A DNA stretch of 64,000 nt, from NCBI GenBank assembly GCA_019843655.1, contig JACDQD010000008.1:14108442-14172441 (forward strand), written 5' to 3'. The translations under genes were made by a program, and so were the position numbers. The notes beneath the pieces are model-generated. The model was not told the DNA's origin, ran no database searches, and worked only from the letters and a program-made list of their open reading frames with translations. Positions 47,186-61,200 of this stretch are shown here, piece after piece (position 1 is the first letter of the stretch; each line of letters starts with the position of its first letter). The DNA comes from Lethocerus indicus. Lineage: Eukaryota; Arthropoda; Insecta; Hemiptera; Belostomatidae.

Positions 47186-50100
47186 AGAGAAAACCCTGAA
47201 ATGAACACGGAGTAATTGCGTCAGTTTATTTAATTGGCCATAGTATAGCAATAGTAAAAGGAAAATTCCATAACTCCAAAGTTTATAATTAATCTATTCG
47301 AGTCTTTTAATCTCTTAAAATAGTCTGGAATAAATATTCCCGTTGTATTCGCTGCTAGAATTAAGTGTAAAAAAAATGAGGTGGGTGCGGAATTTCTGAT
47401 TGAAGAGCGATGCACTTAATTTATTTGGCACGATTTGTCGCCGTTCCTTTTCTTCCCGTCTGGGGCCATCGGGACACGGTGTTCGCTCAAATTGTTATCT
47501 GATCCAATGAATAATACCAGCCAACGCGGCCGAGTATTATGTTACAACGGTAAATTAATTAAACACGTAAGCGTATTCCAGCCGAACGGGTCGAATAAAC
47601 ACAAAAGCCTGCGCACGGCAAACACGCTAAAGGTGGTATACAATCATGTCCAATCCGTTCCATAAAATATTGTAATTTTGGCCCTAACTGAAAACATACT
47701 GATGGATATACTTTATTATAATAATATATTGGCCATTGGACAAATTTTCGTTTGAAGGAAATTGTATCGAAAGCAATAATGAACCCTGGATGCTTCGGAG
47801 CTCTCAACCACGATTTAAACTGTATTCCACTAAATAAGTACAGTGTACTGTGTAATGCACCTAATTGCTGTTTTGTTACGCGCGCTGGGCGGGAATCATT
47901 CAATATACAATGTTTACGACCGAGAATGATTAAAACGTAATTTACCAGGATAAGGGCAAACACATTAACATTTAGCATTCCAATTGTGTCGGTTCGCTGA
48001 TGCGCAACTTTAGAAATGTTTTCCGAAAAAGTGAAAAATGTAAGCCGCCGTACTGAATTGAAGTGACAAGCCATTTGAATATATCATTTGACGGGGCCGA
48101 CGCCATTTTCTGGTGCTATATTGAAGCACTTACCACATCTCGTGCGAAGTTATGAAAAAGTTGTTTTTTGTCCCTTAACTTGTCAGTATATTGTGTGTAT
48201 GTGAAATGGAGTTTTGTATATTCGAATAATTATTTCTTTATCACAACTGTAAGATATATGAATGTCAGAAAACATGTTGGTCATGAACTCATGACTTCAT
48301 CTGTCAAGGTAGATGGTGCGATGGTGCACAAACAATAAGTATTTATGATTGTTCCTATATGTCTGTATTTTCACCGATCATTCGCCGTTACCCCGCATAG
48401 AATCAATAACGTTCCTCCATTTATGCAGTTAAAGCCAGAGGGGAGAAAGGAGAGAGGCGTCGCAATTATTGTATTCTTCTTTGCAATTTTAATTTTTATT
48501 CACCGAATCGTCAGGAGCTGCCGTTTCCCTTGAATAATTTTCTCATTTTGCGCCGACTGGGCAAATAATTTGACAGTGAAAGCCTAAGCGTCGGTTGGAG
48601 CCCACTCCACTCAAAGTTAATCCTCTTACCAGTTCACCTCTACTTTTAAGCTCCACTGTCCTCCCGCACATTTTTTTTGTCTACTTCTCCCTCATCTTTT
48701 TCTTCTTCTTCTTCTTTCATTACAATGTCAAGCAGAAACGAAGCCAAAAGCACTTTCATTACGGAACCAATTTTACGGGAAAGTCATCGCATTTTAGAGG
48801 CCGCGTTTGAGACACAGGAACCGGGTGGGATATTGAAACGGCGGTCTTTTACGAAGACAAAAACTCGCATGAGTATATTGATATATTCTACAACAGATAG
48901 TTATGGCCTCAAAAAATAACAAGTACATTTTTTTAGGGTGGACTTGACACCTTCACCTGTCATAACGTGTTTCTAAATAAAACGTCTCCTCCTACTAGTA
49001 ACTTAGTAACGTGGGATCATTTCTTGGCCTTGCATTACTTTATATTTTCTGTTCAGTCTAAGAAATAGGAAAAAGATTTTGAGAGCTTTTTTACAGTTAT
49101 ACACTGGCATTGGGCCTATAGTTTTCCTTAAGATATTTACAATACGCAGTACTGCCTTAAAATTGAGCTCTCTAAACTGTCCTAGGAGTGGAAAATCCTT
49201 GATCCAAATGGATCTGAGGTGTGAAAAGCCAGTGCTGCATATTTTTGAGTACCGTTGCTCTTAACTTCTTCCTTCTCTCGTCTTACGAAAACTTTTTTCA
49301 AGAAGCAGTCCATTCCTTTGAAGACTTTTTGAAGAAGAAGTCCATTCGTCTTCCTTGTTTCTTTTTCTGCCCCAGAGCCGATATCTGTAAAACTCTCATT
49401 GCCTTCATCTGTGCCGTGGTAACTAATTGACCATATATTGTTCCTCGCCTTAAAAGGTACCTTAAAAGTACTGAAGTGAAAAGGGTTTCAGGATCAATGA
49501 AATTCTGAACAGATATATTTGAAAATTAGGAATGATACTCTAATACAAAGTGTTTTGGTGCTACAATCGTAACGTGGCCTAAATAATTCAATAATAATTG
49601 CAATATACAATTTCTAAGTTGAGGAATTTCAGGCTAATCCCTACCTCATATTATTGCCATTAGTATGCCATTTATTAATGAACGGAGTCATAAGCACGGA
49701 CAATGGAGAGTTGATTGGCCAACTTAGTGATGGATATTCTAGTAAGGGGTTAAACGCGTTCACTGGTGTTAATTAGTGAATGCTAATATCCTGTTTCCCC
49801 GGTCCAAAGGGTCTGCAGTCGGTGTATTCAAATTATTCAAATAAAAGTGCAGCCGTCCTCTAAACCCAAATTAATGTCTAGGTAAACATTTTCATAATTC
49901 AACGTCGCAAATGAACTTTGTGACAGGTAAAATGGAACGCTTTTGAAGGCCCATCTCCGGTGGGGCGCATTCCATCGAGTTATTCAAATCAGTCTCCGTT
50001 TCCCAGTCGGTCTTAAAATGTTTATAATTCAATCGGGATCGTCACGGATAATACGAATAATTTAATATCGGAAACATTTCACTGCGCCTCCGACATTTCA

Positions 50101-51821
50101 AACCGAGCCGTACGGAAATTGGACTCGGGCCGAAAGTGGAAGGTGGAGGAGTCTTAAAAATCTATAATTAGCGGGAAAATAGGAAGGTAAATCGGTTAAA
50201 TGACTCGAGAAGACGAAATTTCAATATTTAAATTGACCTTAAGCGTTCATCATCAGCATTATAATCGAGACTTTATATTAAATTTGCCAAGAGAGACCAA
50301 GGGCAATTCTCTTTTTCTGGACACTATAAGCAGGATTTGTAATATTCTACGTACTTAAGTAAAGAAATTTGAATACTTTATCTCTTATCGTTTCTCCTAG
50401 GTGTTTCTGTAGCTTAACTTGGCACTTTAATATCAATGCTTAATGCTAACATCAAAATCTTTTCGATGTAATTCCTGGTCCATTTTTCTCACCGTCTGTC
50501 AATCTATTTATAATTTTTTCAGTCCGGCGCATACTGTTGTTGTACAAAGGTGGACCAATTATTAATTTATTTAAAATATTTATCTATTCCTCTAATTATT
50601 TTGTGTCACAGTATATTACTCTCACTGTATACATTATCGAGGTAACTGAATTTTCGGCTCATAAACTACAGAAAAGAAAGTCACTTCTCGCATCTTTATC
50701 AATACTGAAATAAAAAATCCTAACCTACCTGAGAATGTTATTTATTGTAGGGAATAGGTCATTGTTATTCAATATTCTGTGTCCGAAATTCCACCAATCG
50801 TGGTTACACTCTGCTGAGAATCCCAAAACGTGATTATTCTTGTGCACGTACAAAGCGGTGTTAGTGCCGTTTCTCAACCGTATCCGGCTTTTTATTTATA
50901 AAATATGAGAGCCTTTCACTGTGGAATGTTTCGACATGAGACATCGCTTCTTTTTCCCAATGGCGCAGAACAATCGGATAAAGAGACCACGCCACGGATC
51001 CATTTATTCTGGGCCGTATGATTATTTATTCCTATTGGCCTCCAGGGGGGAGTCAAAAGGAAAATACATTGGTGGCAATATATTATTGGATAGTTCCAGA
51101 TTTTACCTTATACTACAGCCTTTAATCCGACAGGTTGGATTAAAACTTTGTGTTTTGAGGATATGGCCTTGTAAAAATAACACTATGTCCAAATTAAAAT
51201 AAGAAGGACAAGTGAGTAAAAAATTTTGAAATGGTGGACAAGAAAGTACCCGAGTTCCAGTTCAGCGATACTGCAATGGTAGGATAATTTGAATCCACTT
51301 TATGTAGGAATATTTATGTGACATTTGGAAACCTGTACTTGTTAATTCGAATCGTAATGTACTGAACCTGGTGAACGATGAGAGGATTTTATGTTTTTAA
51401 TTAAAATATTTTTGTGCAATATCTAGGGTACATAAATTAAACATTCATTATAAAGCGAGAAATTGTTATTCCATTCAGATTGTATATTTACAGGGAAGAA
51501 TAACCGAAAATTAGAAATAATGTAGAACATGATTGATTATATGATCCGTACAAAACAGTGACAGTATTTAATATATTTATTAGTCTTTTAAATGAAGTAA
51601 ATTAATGCAAAACTGACCCTCCCTGCCTATTAGTATAGTTGGGGAATGGAGTGATAATGAGTTGCTGATTAGTATACGAGTTGTGTCTCCCGTCGGAGCC
51701 GTGGTGGGTGGCGGGGGTGGTCCTTCCTGGATGACATGAATTATTGATGGGGTACCGGCTGTATCCCCATGTGACAATTAGCGGATATCTTGGGTTTAGT
51801 GCACCAGGAAATTGCTAAAGA
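47186..51821. other. Non-coding DNA, no gene recognised
   Basis: The 171-codon minus-strand frame at 47559-48074 lacks recognisable motifs. Simple sequence: a CTT run at about 48700-48717. An imperfect direct repeat of about 24 bp, ACTTTTTTCAAGAAG...GTCCATTC and ACTTTTTGAAGAAG...GTCCATTC, lies at 49291-49315 and 49324-49347. Confidence 0.5.
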
Positions 51822-51930
51822 GAATACCGTAGATTTCGTGTGTTTTTGTCTGCTCTCGCTGGTTTGGTCTTTTGCTAAACCGGTTTCGGCTGCTCGCCAT
51901 CTTCAGTAGCGGTGTTAGCCACACACGAAA
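51822..51930 (-). mobile_element. Hammerhead-bearing repeat, copy 3
   Basis: Starts with GAATACCGTAGATTTCGTG, the mirror of the right end of the 42.5-kb palindrome, continues through GCTCTCGCTGGTTTGGTC and the hammerhead, and ends near GTGTTAG. It is followed by CACACGAAAAC, a short inverted echo of its own left end, as if an inverted arm had been almost wholly deleted. No coding part is attached. Confidence 0.6.
51874..51910 (-). ncRNA. Hammerhead ribozyme motif, GUU cleavage triplet
   Basis: Identical to the 28.3-kb motif except for one base: the cleavage triplet reads GUU in place of GUC. Stem I GCUA/UAGC, core CUGAAGA, stem II GGC/GCC, GAAA and palindromic stem III are all kept. GUU still obeys the NUH rule but is generally cut more slowly than GUC. 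Confidence 0.65.
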
Positions 51931-54900
51931 ACTTCAATAATGTCTATATATAATTTTTAATTGTTAATGAAATTTATTACATTGTATTTAAGTGAGTTTT
52001 AATGATATAATAGTAACAGCATATAAAAAACAAAACAAAAAAAGGGTTTCAAATTTGGTAAATATACCTCAATCAAACTTCAATTTGGTCTAATTCTGTA
52101 AAAATAAGTATATTTGCGACCTTCGATTTAACCTGAACCTGAGAGGTCAAACACATGTAGGCGTGAGGCGCAACTGAAATTTAAAACACGGCGCTCTAAA
52201 TACTACGCCCGCAGAGCGTGGATGAATGGCGGGTCGAAATTGTATTACCACGGCGAATATTCGATCTCGGATCCCGGAGTTCCGAATGATTTTTTTTTTT
52301 ACACCGATCCTTTCACTCCGTTTGGGAATATAAATAAGTTGACTGCTCGGGATCCCGCTTTCGATCGGATTCGCAAATTCAAATGAGATCTTTCAATCCA
52401 CCTTCTCAGGAAGAAGAGAGATCTCTCTTTGCGAGGAAAGAAGTTGCAATAAGTTACTGAATGGGAGCGACAAACACAGCCTCGAATTATTTCCCGATGA
52501 ATGGGGTATTCTGGGAAGAAATACTTCCCAGTCTGATTCAGTACACTGATAATTATCATCGTTAGGTCTGATCTTTTTAATGCTATAATAAGTATTTTCC
52601 CTTTCAACTTATGCTTCCTTCCGCCGATCAAATTCATTAACATGCCTCATCAGCAAAAACGTGCTTTCTATTGTTCATATATAATTTTACTTGGTGGAGA
52701 GATAATGACGTGCCTTACTTCTTGAAAAATTAAACCCTATCGTTATACAATTGTAAATTAATTGTAATATTTCCGCAGTTGAATATATTCTTGGTATCCT
52801 AAGGTAATATTGTGAGTTTCGTTGGTGTTGCGCCTAATTATTATTTTCTCAAATCCTTTTCCGAGGAATCGTTTTGGTTTATATTCGCTATGCCGATTTC
52901 TCGGGAAGTTAAATATATTTAATTACATTAACACTCGCCTTCATTCACATTGTAAACGTCATACATTGGATTGACTATACTTCAATTTTTTTAAGGCGAA
53001 GGATAGAATGTTATAGAATTCTTATATGTTATAGAATTCCTAGCGACCCCGCTCGCACTGGAAAAATCCGACCGGATACAATGAGAAAAATATTCGAGAG
53101 GGTGCGTTGTAAGATAGCGCTGGCTGCTAGACGGATGCTCTTGAATCTTGGAAAAGCGAGAATACCAGGGCTTTAGCTGCACCGCAGTCGAAAGGGATGG
53201 CCGGGCTAAAAAATGGTATTGGGGCCTTCGACTGCCGCGAGTTTTCCACTTACCGGCCATTTATTCCTTGGCCCGTCGATATAAAAAACCCTTACAAGAC
53301 GCCGTCGGTTTGTTATTGATACTCGGCCTCTCTCCAGGCAAGCGTTCCTTTTTGGACTCCCAACTGTTTACCATATATTTTGCTCCTTTACGCCCTTTAT
53401 ATCTGTCCTTCCGCTGTCTCTGGAAACAGAAAGAAATCGGCACAGAGGTTTTATCTTTGTTACCGCTGCGGCCGACGTCTTCGAATCCGAGCGGCAAATG
53501 TCAGAAGGTCAAAGGTAAGGCCACACCCCGCCGGAACAGGGCGTTCAGCCCTTTTATGATGTCCGTACCAACATCACCTTCATTATATTTGCCATTTGCC
53601 CCCATCCAATTATGCTATCAATTAGTGAAGTATTCGTTCTGGCGGTGGGTGTAAAAATACAATTTGACCTTTCGAATACGAGATGTTCATTTGGAATTTG
53701 CTTTACAAATTTCATTCCTTTGTACAACAAAAATTAAAAAATGGAACCCAATGATGGTTTGAATACTTATGGTGATTTAAACTTCTCATTAAAGGAAAAC
53801 CCAGGGCGTTTCGCAGAATTTTAATTTTGCAGCTATAACAGCCCGATTGGCCACAAAGTCTAAACGAGCTTCTACGGAAGCCCAATTATTTCAACAATCG
53901 TTACACAAGTTATATGGTGCAAATTTGTTTTCAGTGTCCTGTACTTTGTTAGTATTCTTGTCCCTCGCAGATCCGTTGGATATTTTTTTTGAAAATAATT
54001 GAGCTTAGTTTAAAACCAGCAAAATAACAGGTAAAATTGATAAATGTTGCGGTAAATATTTGAATTTATAGAAATATAAATATTTATTTGTAGAATTTAA
54101 ATATTCTTAATATTTAAGTTTTAGCATGCGGACCAGATATCTGATAACTATTTTGCAAGGAGATACATCCGCGTATATGGAAGGTAAACTCCCCTTTCCT
54201 TCTGGACCCTTGAATATAAAACGTGTATCTGTTTCGCCACCCTATTACTTTCCTCGTATTCATATATCTGGGACCAATGTCGGGCTACAAGATGTACTAC
54301 TTCATACAGAATTCCACCAGCTCTACTGGGTAGGGGCGTAATGCAGTTCTGTCAACCTATTCTGCCTTTTTATTTATTCAGTTGACACGCTAGTTACGGT
54401 CTTCGAACAAACTTAAAATGCAACCTATTATTAGCCGTTATAATTCCTGGGACAGAACAGAAATTGGACGAACAGAAAATCTCGAAAGCATCCCGGAAAA
54501 ATAATGTTTCCTAGACTACTGGAAAATAGTTATTCCTTATACTACAATATATTTTTTTTGTCTTCATCAAAAGGAAATCCGTTATCATTTAATTCTTCTT
54601 CTCATCACAATTTTTAGTGTTGATTTGTTGTCATAGCGACCAATAGAAGGGAGATTCTTTGAAGGTCATCATGATAATGCGCAATATAAAATTAGGACGG
54701 TGAAGCACCGAGCACCCAACCTGATTTGCTTTCGGTGTAAAGACAAAGAGTATAAAGGGTGCAAGGGATACAAAGAAAGTACCCGAGTACAAAGAGGCGC
54801 GAAATATAAGAGGGCCGGTAACGAAATGAATTACCTCCCTGTGTACGTTTCTCAGCTCTAATGACGTACGTTAAAATCAACCAAGGTCTTAAAATAGAGG

Positions 54901-55138
54901 CGGAAATTCATTTATGCAAAGTTGGCGCCCCTACATGAAGGAAGTATGAAACCACTCACACTGTTAATACATGTATCATTTTATGATGCACACACGGCAA
55001 ATTATTTTAATTCATAAGAACAGGGAAAACTTATTTTTTATCAAATTAATAAGTTTTAAATTTATAGTATCACATTCGATTATTGATCCTGGCCTCCGCA
55101 CTTCATTTTTTTTTCCATGAACAACTTTATTTAACGTA
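51931..55138. other. Non-coding DNA, no gene recognised
   Basis: A perfect 8-bp hairpin CTGGGAAG/CTTCCCAG lies at 52511-52531. ATGTTATAGAATTC occurs twice, 18 bp apart, at about 53008-53039. The 168-codon plus-strand frame at 53148-53654 lies in GC-richer DNA and has no recognisable domain. Confidence 0.5.
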
Positions 55139-55228
55139 TATTTCGTATGTTTCTGTCTCCTCTCGCTGGTTTGGTCTATTGCTAGAACGGTATTTCAACC
55201 CCTCTCAGACCACAAAACAGGTATTCTA
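55139..55228 (-). mobile_element. Hammerhead-bearing repeat, copy 4 (collapsed)
   Basis: The left part, TTTCTGTCTCCTCTCGCTGG to TTGCTAGAACGG, matches the start of the family; it then joins directly to TATTTCAACCCCTCTCAGAC and CACAAAACAGGTATTCTA, which match the far right end of the 42.5-kb copy. Everything between, including the hammerhead core, stem II and the inverted arm, is missing. This is what an internal deletion of the palindrome would leave. Confidence 0.6.
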
Positions 55229-58200
55229 TACTTTATTTACATTTCGAAAATAATAACTCATATGATAATAATCAGGTCTAGATATTGGATGTGCGGAGGA
55301 AACAGTTTCCTCGTTTAGAGAAATTTTTTAAAGCAAGACATTTTTTAATATTTATGATTGATTACCACTAAATGTGCTGTAGTTTTTCCTATCGCTTACT
55401 TGGATTGAAATTTATGCCGGGGATTTCCCAGCGTCCAGCGTAGATGAATAAATTGATTCAGTCCTACGGTTTATAATCCCCCGTTTCTAATCAGTGCCCT
55501 GGAGCTTACTAGCTCCTCTCAATTCAAACTTGCAAATGAAGGAAACCACTAAGGTATACTTTCGACCCCAATCGCCGGCGAGTTCGGAATTCCCACTCAA
55601 TTACTCGTTTTCGTCGAACGACCTCTCCATGCGAGAGGGCTTCCCGCCACTTATAGCTACACTTTCGACCTGAAGGCTCTGGTTAAGAAACAAATGACTG
55701 AACCGAATACTACTGGGGTTGACGAGCTTCTCAAGCGATCAATCGAAAATGTATTCATGTAGTTCTTGCCAGTATTACATGATTTGAATTAATCATATTA
55801 ATTCGATATGGAATATCATAAATTAAGTGTAGTTATTAGTTCTAAGTTGAACTATCGGGTCCTACTGTGAGTGAAATCGTCAGTCCGGCCTGTAGCCGAG
55901 AATGGAGGACTCGCTTTGAAAAGGAACGGAGCTAGAGACCGATTAGGGGTTCGGAAATGGAGAAGAGGGAGTTAAGAATTAATTATCGGATGTTTGTAGT
56001 CCGTAGGCGAGTTCCCCTTGGGGTGTAGTCGTCTAAATTGAATTTGTTTAACCGCTAGGAAAACGCCCCTTTTTCGGGGGCTCTTTTATGCCGGGATGGG
56101 ACTTGTTTTGTCCAGGGAGCCCACGCTCCAGGGAACCCGGTCGAATCCCGAATTGAAGGAATTAGTCACTCGATACTGTTTGCGGAATCCTACCAACAAC
56201 GACTCTCCATATCAACGATTCCTATTTTCAAACCTTTTCAATTAATACTGGGGATAGAATGCACAAATGTTCAATCTTTCTTCTGCTATGGCATTACTTA
56301 TATTGAATTGTCACTGTTCATTTCACTAATCAATTGTCACCAATGAATTGTCACTGTTCATTTCACTAATCAATGTTAATACGAAATACGTTAAAATAAA
56401 CTCAACAAATATCAGATTATATTGCGAAATTATAAATCAATGTAGATTTGTTAGAATATACCATTAATTCCTTCTATAAAGTTAACTTAGGGTTAATTTC
56501 AAGAACAATGCGCTATACTCTATCCGAAAAAACGAAATGAGCAGGTATATTTCGTATAAACCGAATGTGATCCCCAAAAATGTTACGTTGAGGATAGATT
56601 TCAGAAATATTGAATGCGTATTGAATTTTTCACGCCGTCGAGTTGTAGAGGAAGGCCGTTTTGCTCATTACCAGCCTTTCTGAATGATTAATTCAGCGTG
56701 TTATTACAATACCGGGATGAGTGGCCAATTAGAATTATTCGTTTATCAATTTTGCATATTCGCCCTTTGATGTTCGGCGTTCCATAATAATAATAACGCG
56801 AGGCCATTCGTTGCGTTTATCCATTCGTTATAACCCCTTTTGAAATGAATCCCTATTACGCAAATATCACCTCCTTTGCGTGTGGGTGTCACATTTCTAA
56901 ATTAAATATAATATTACGTACACATTGTATTAGACAATTATATACGATTTAAACAAAATCAATATTTTAAGTTTATCTTTAGTATGAGGCACGTAGTAGT
57001 ACGGCGTCTCAGGATTATTATTAATGTCAGTACATATAGAACGTCACTCTCCATTTCGTAGGCTTAATAAAATATTTGTTGGTCACACGGAATACCGGTC
57101 AGGGGACTGTCGTCCCGGTTATGCTCCCGAATTATTCAATTACTCAATAATTCCCACGGCCGCGTCACTTTGGAACCGAACTCAATAGTGGAATGAGAAA
57201 CTTCGTGGATCGGGCTAATTTAGTGTGTCGGAGCGAAATTTCGGGCCCCACCAGTGCACCGTGGCCCGTGGACGATATTTTCGCATACCGCCACCGCTCC
57301 TATTGGTATACTGCGTAACAGACCGTCGGTTTGTTTAAAATATCGATTCGCTACCGGTGTGATAATTTATTCTCGGTTCCAATACGTCTGTCCCCGTGTT
57401 CGCGTATCCCTTCCAGTCAACCAAATGACGGGTCACAGAATCCATCCACTTTACAAGTGCCGACACCAGTTTTTCTGTCGGAAACCTTCCAGTTTTTGTC
57501 GGGGAACGGCGATGATGAAAAAAATTTTAATTTTCGGAGAGGACAGAAGGGCGTTTCCCCGCTTTCGCCGGTCCCGGCTCCGCCCTCCTGGGATATTGCC
57601 ATCTTTCTTTCGTCACTGGGGTTAAATAATTTCACCCTCTGCCGTTCTCCCTTTCCCGGCCAACTTTCCGACGCCCACTCAACCCCCACATGTCGTTCTT
57701 CTTCTGCTGTGGCCGCATTCACCGCTGACATGCCCAGGTTACGGACCATTGTTGTTCTAAGGTTAATGGTTCTGTTGCTGCAGGGATTGTTCCCTGTGTG
57801 AAACGTTACGATTCACCTTCACAGTAGTCTATAGTCGTCATCATCATAAATTGTGGACATCTGAACAGTATGACAGAAAGATTGTTCTACTTAAAAATTG
57901 GTTTGAATCATTTGTAAAGTGAGCCCACATTAATTTACAGTTTTACTGATTCACTGTTTTAATTCATATCCGATGGCAACTTTTGGATTCTAATGAGAAA
58001 GATTTACAAAAGGTGTTTGTATATCGTGGCTAGTTAAAATATTATTTCAATGTAATTTATAAAATGTACATATATCTATATGTATAAATTTTAAAGTACT
58101 TTCGCGTTGCTATTCGTAAGCTACAAGAAAATAATGCATTATATAAAGAGAGTGGCCATTATACGTGCTCAGAGACTATATCAGATCCTGAGAGGGGAAA

Positions 58201-61200
58201 TATTATCGCAAAATATTTTACAAGGTACAAAAATAGGTTAGTATTAGAGGGGGTTGGATGATATGTACGGGGAGCAGGTGGGTGAGTTTCTTCCCAAGAG
58301 GGCCCATTGTGGCTCCTTTGGGTTGGCCCCTAATATGTTGATACATGAAAACAATATTTCGCGCGGAGGGTGTGGCGGGCGGCCGCGGTGTGTGAGACGC
58401 AAATGAAGGTGAAGCGCGCAGCGTGAGCTGAAGTTGGTGAGGCGGTGAGAGGGGTAAAAGTTGGCCCATATCTCGAGGTAATGCGGGTCTCGGCCCCGAC
58501 CCCGAGCTGTAAATAACAAGTTTGGTTGGACCCCCCAAGACCGGGCTAGGTGAGGAGTATACCAACCGGATCGATACCTTATCTCCTCATCGCCGTTAAC
58601 CCTAGCCGATGGATCTCTTGAAACTCCGAACTTATCTCTTTTGGAACGCTGCAAGTTATGCGGGGGCAACGACCACTATCTCCTACGCTCGAGCATCTAC
58701 GTGTTATTTAGACTAGGAGCTCGGTATTTACTCAGGAATTAACAGGTACAATACTTGAATCAATTGACGAAGATAGACTTTTTTTATTCAATCTCATTCC
58801 CCGATTACATTAGTCCCAATTGTGTTTCCAGTAGCTTCAAATGATACATGTCTTATCGTTCAGGTACAATATTATATAGACCAGAAGAATTCATGCGAAA
58901 GACTATATAACTGTATTTGTACTGTAATTATATTTGCGTGTTCATCAATTTGTTTTATTTTAACGATTGTCAGTTTGAATCTTAGAATAAGTTCCATAAA
59001 ATCCGGTTAATCTGTAGAATTTGATGTGATAATCACTGAATCCGAATTTGGACGGTGACAAAGAAGAGGCCGCTGTTGAATGGGTCCAGAACTAACAAAG
59101 CGGTGGGTAGAGGAAGTGGCGCTTGGTGGGGCAGCAACTTATTATTCTTTGTGCGCGTATGATGGATGTTGGGTGGAACACGACCCATCTTCCTAGAGCC
59201 CGATTCTCCGGGGGCCAGATAAAAAAGAACTGTCTAGAGTAGAAAAAAAAGAGGCTCGCTGCCCCCGAGACCTTTTTCGGGCTGTGGACGGGTCGCATTT
59301 TCTGCAACGGCGCTCGACCGGAAGATTGACAGAAATATCTCGGCTCCAACCGCTTCAAGGAGGGGGACCAAATTTGGAACTAGGAATGCCGGTAATCCTC
59401 GGAGGAATTCTATTTGAAGGTTTAACTAAAATTCTGGTCGCATTTTAGGATAAAATACAGGATAATCATTCAACCAAAAGATGGAATAAGAATAACACGG
59501 ATTTATTTCGTATGTTCGCATATATTATTCTATATTTTATTAGCAATTTTAAACCGGCATTGTACTAGGGAACAATTTAATTTTATATTTCTAAGCACAA
59601 ATCATATCGTGTCTATACTTTGAGTGTAATCTTTTTATTAGGAAACAAATTTAGGCAATTATTACAAACATATAAGTATCCTCAATATGATTTCATTATT
59701 GTTGAGTGAATACTACACCATCAAGAGTTTGTGCCGGTTGAATCTCGGGTGTGTAATTAATTATTGGCGTTAATTTGGTTCACAAACGGGACGAATGTAA
59801 ATTATTTAGTCAGAGGAATAATTAGTGAACGCCAGAAGACCCATTGATAAAATAATTATATCATTCATTATATTTATCATTAGTGAATATCGTGGAAAAT
59901 AATTTTGATTACCGAACCAACGAGAGAAGTGAGAAAACGACAATGATGGTGTCTAACGTCTCACAGAATACGAAATAGGTAAATATTATCTCTCATTGAC
60001 TTCAGAAAAAACCTTGATCCAAACCAGTTGATCCAATTCTATGCCGATTTAAGTGTAATTTTGCATTTTGGTGCACATGGAAATCTAATATTTTGGCGGT
60101 GGAGTGGGCACAACCTGTTGAGGTCGTGATCCGGTTATCGGAACGGCGGTTCTAACGAATTCGATTTGGTCCCTTCTGGAGGCGGAGCCGACGCCCTTTG
60201 GAGGGCCCTCGACCTTCCGCCAGTACTCAGTTCAAAGTAAGCAAGTTTTGCAAGGATGATTTCAATTTCCTAATTTTATTTTACTCCACGCGACGATAAT
60301 GGGGTGTGAAAATCAAACTTTGTTACCTGCTATGAAAACACGATGTATGTATCTGTTGTAATAACAGATCCGTTTACTTTCCAAAATTAATTAAATTTTT
60401 TCCCGGGGATCATTTTTAGGCCTCGAGATTGCGATTTCAATTGTAAATTAAAATGCAACCAACAATTTAATGTACCACTATTTGGTGTCATTGTTTAGGA
60501 ACTTTAAAAAATGTATCGAAGAACAGGATTATACTGATCCTCGTTTCAATGCAGGGTGTTGGCGATGGACGCGTTGCTTTACTCCCTTGGTAGCGAAAAT
60601 TAATACCCATGGATTAATAATGTAAATAAAGGGGTACTGGAATAATGTAAAACTTCGATTTCAATCAAAATTCAACCTGTATTTTCTCAGCTCCCTGGAA
60701 ATGTACACAGTCATTGTTTTAACAATATCGCTGTCTAAATTGTGGATACTTTACACAGGTTTTGAGTGGGGCTCATCACGGGCTCATAGCGAACGCCCGG
60801 CATTGAAACAACTGAATTCTGGCTGCAGGATTTGATTTTAAAATACCTTTTTCGCCGTTACGCGCTACGAGCGGACAGAAACGGTGTAATGAATGAACTC
60901 GTCGGGAACGGGCTCCGCATCCGGTTTCTAACGGTCGCGGCCTCAGTTTCATCGGTTTCATTTACCGCCAGTGGAAAGCAGTAAATGGAAAGTCCCGTCA
61001 GACTTAATTCCGGCGTGAACTGCACCCGGGAGTTATTAACGAGTGGGAAATTCCGGTTCCGGTGAGGGCAGATAGCAAAAGTTTCGCTCCGTAATCATCA
61101 AAGCTTCTCGGGCTTCGGCGGCATTTCTTATATTTTGCTTAACTCCTGCCATCATCATGAAACTTACGGTACGCTGAAAGGGTTCAACGCGATTAATTAA

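Noticed and set aside
47559..48074. 171-codon minus-strand open frame
   Set aside because: No recognisable domain, mixed composition, no splice signals at its ends.
53148..53654. 168-codon plus-strand open frame
   Set aside because: Lies in GC-richer DNA where long chance frames are common; an overlapping frame exists on the minus strand; no motif recognised.
57254..57801. Overlapping 123-, 156- and 110-codon frames on both strands
   Set aside because: Three mutually overlapping frames in a GC-rich block are most simply explained by low stop-codon frequency.
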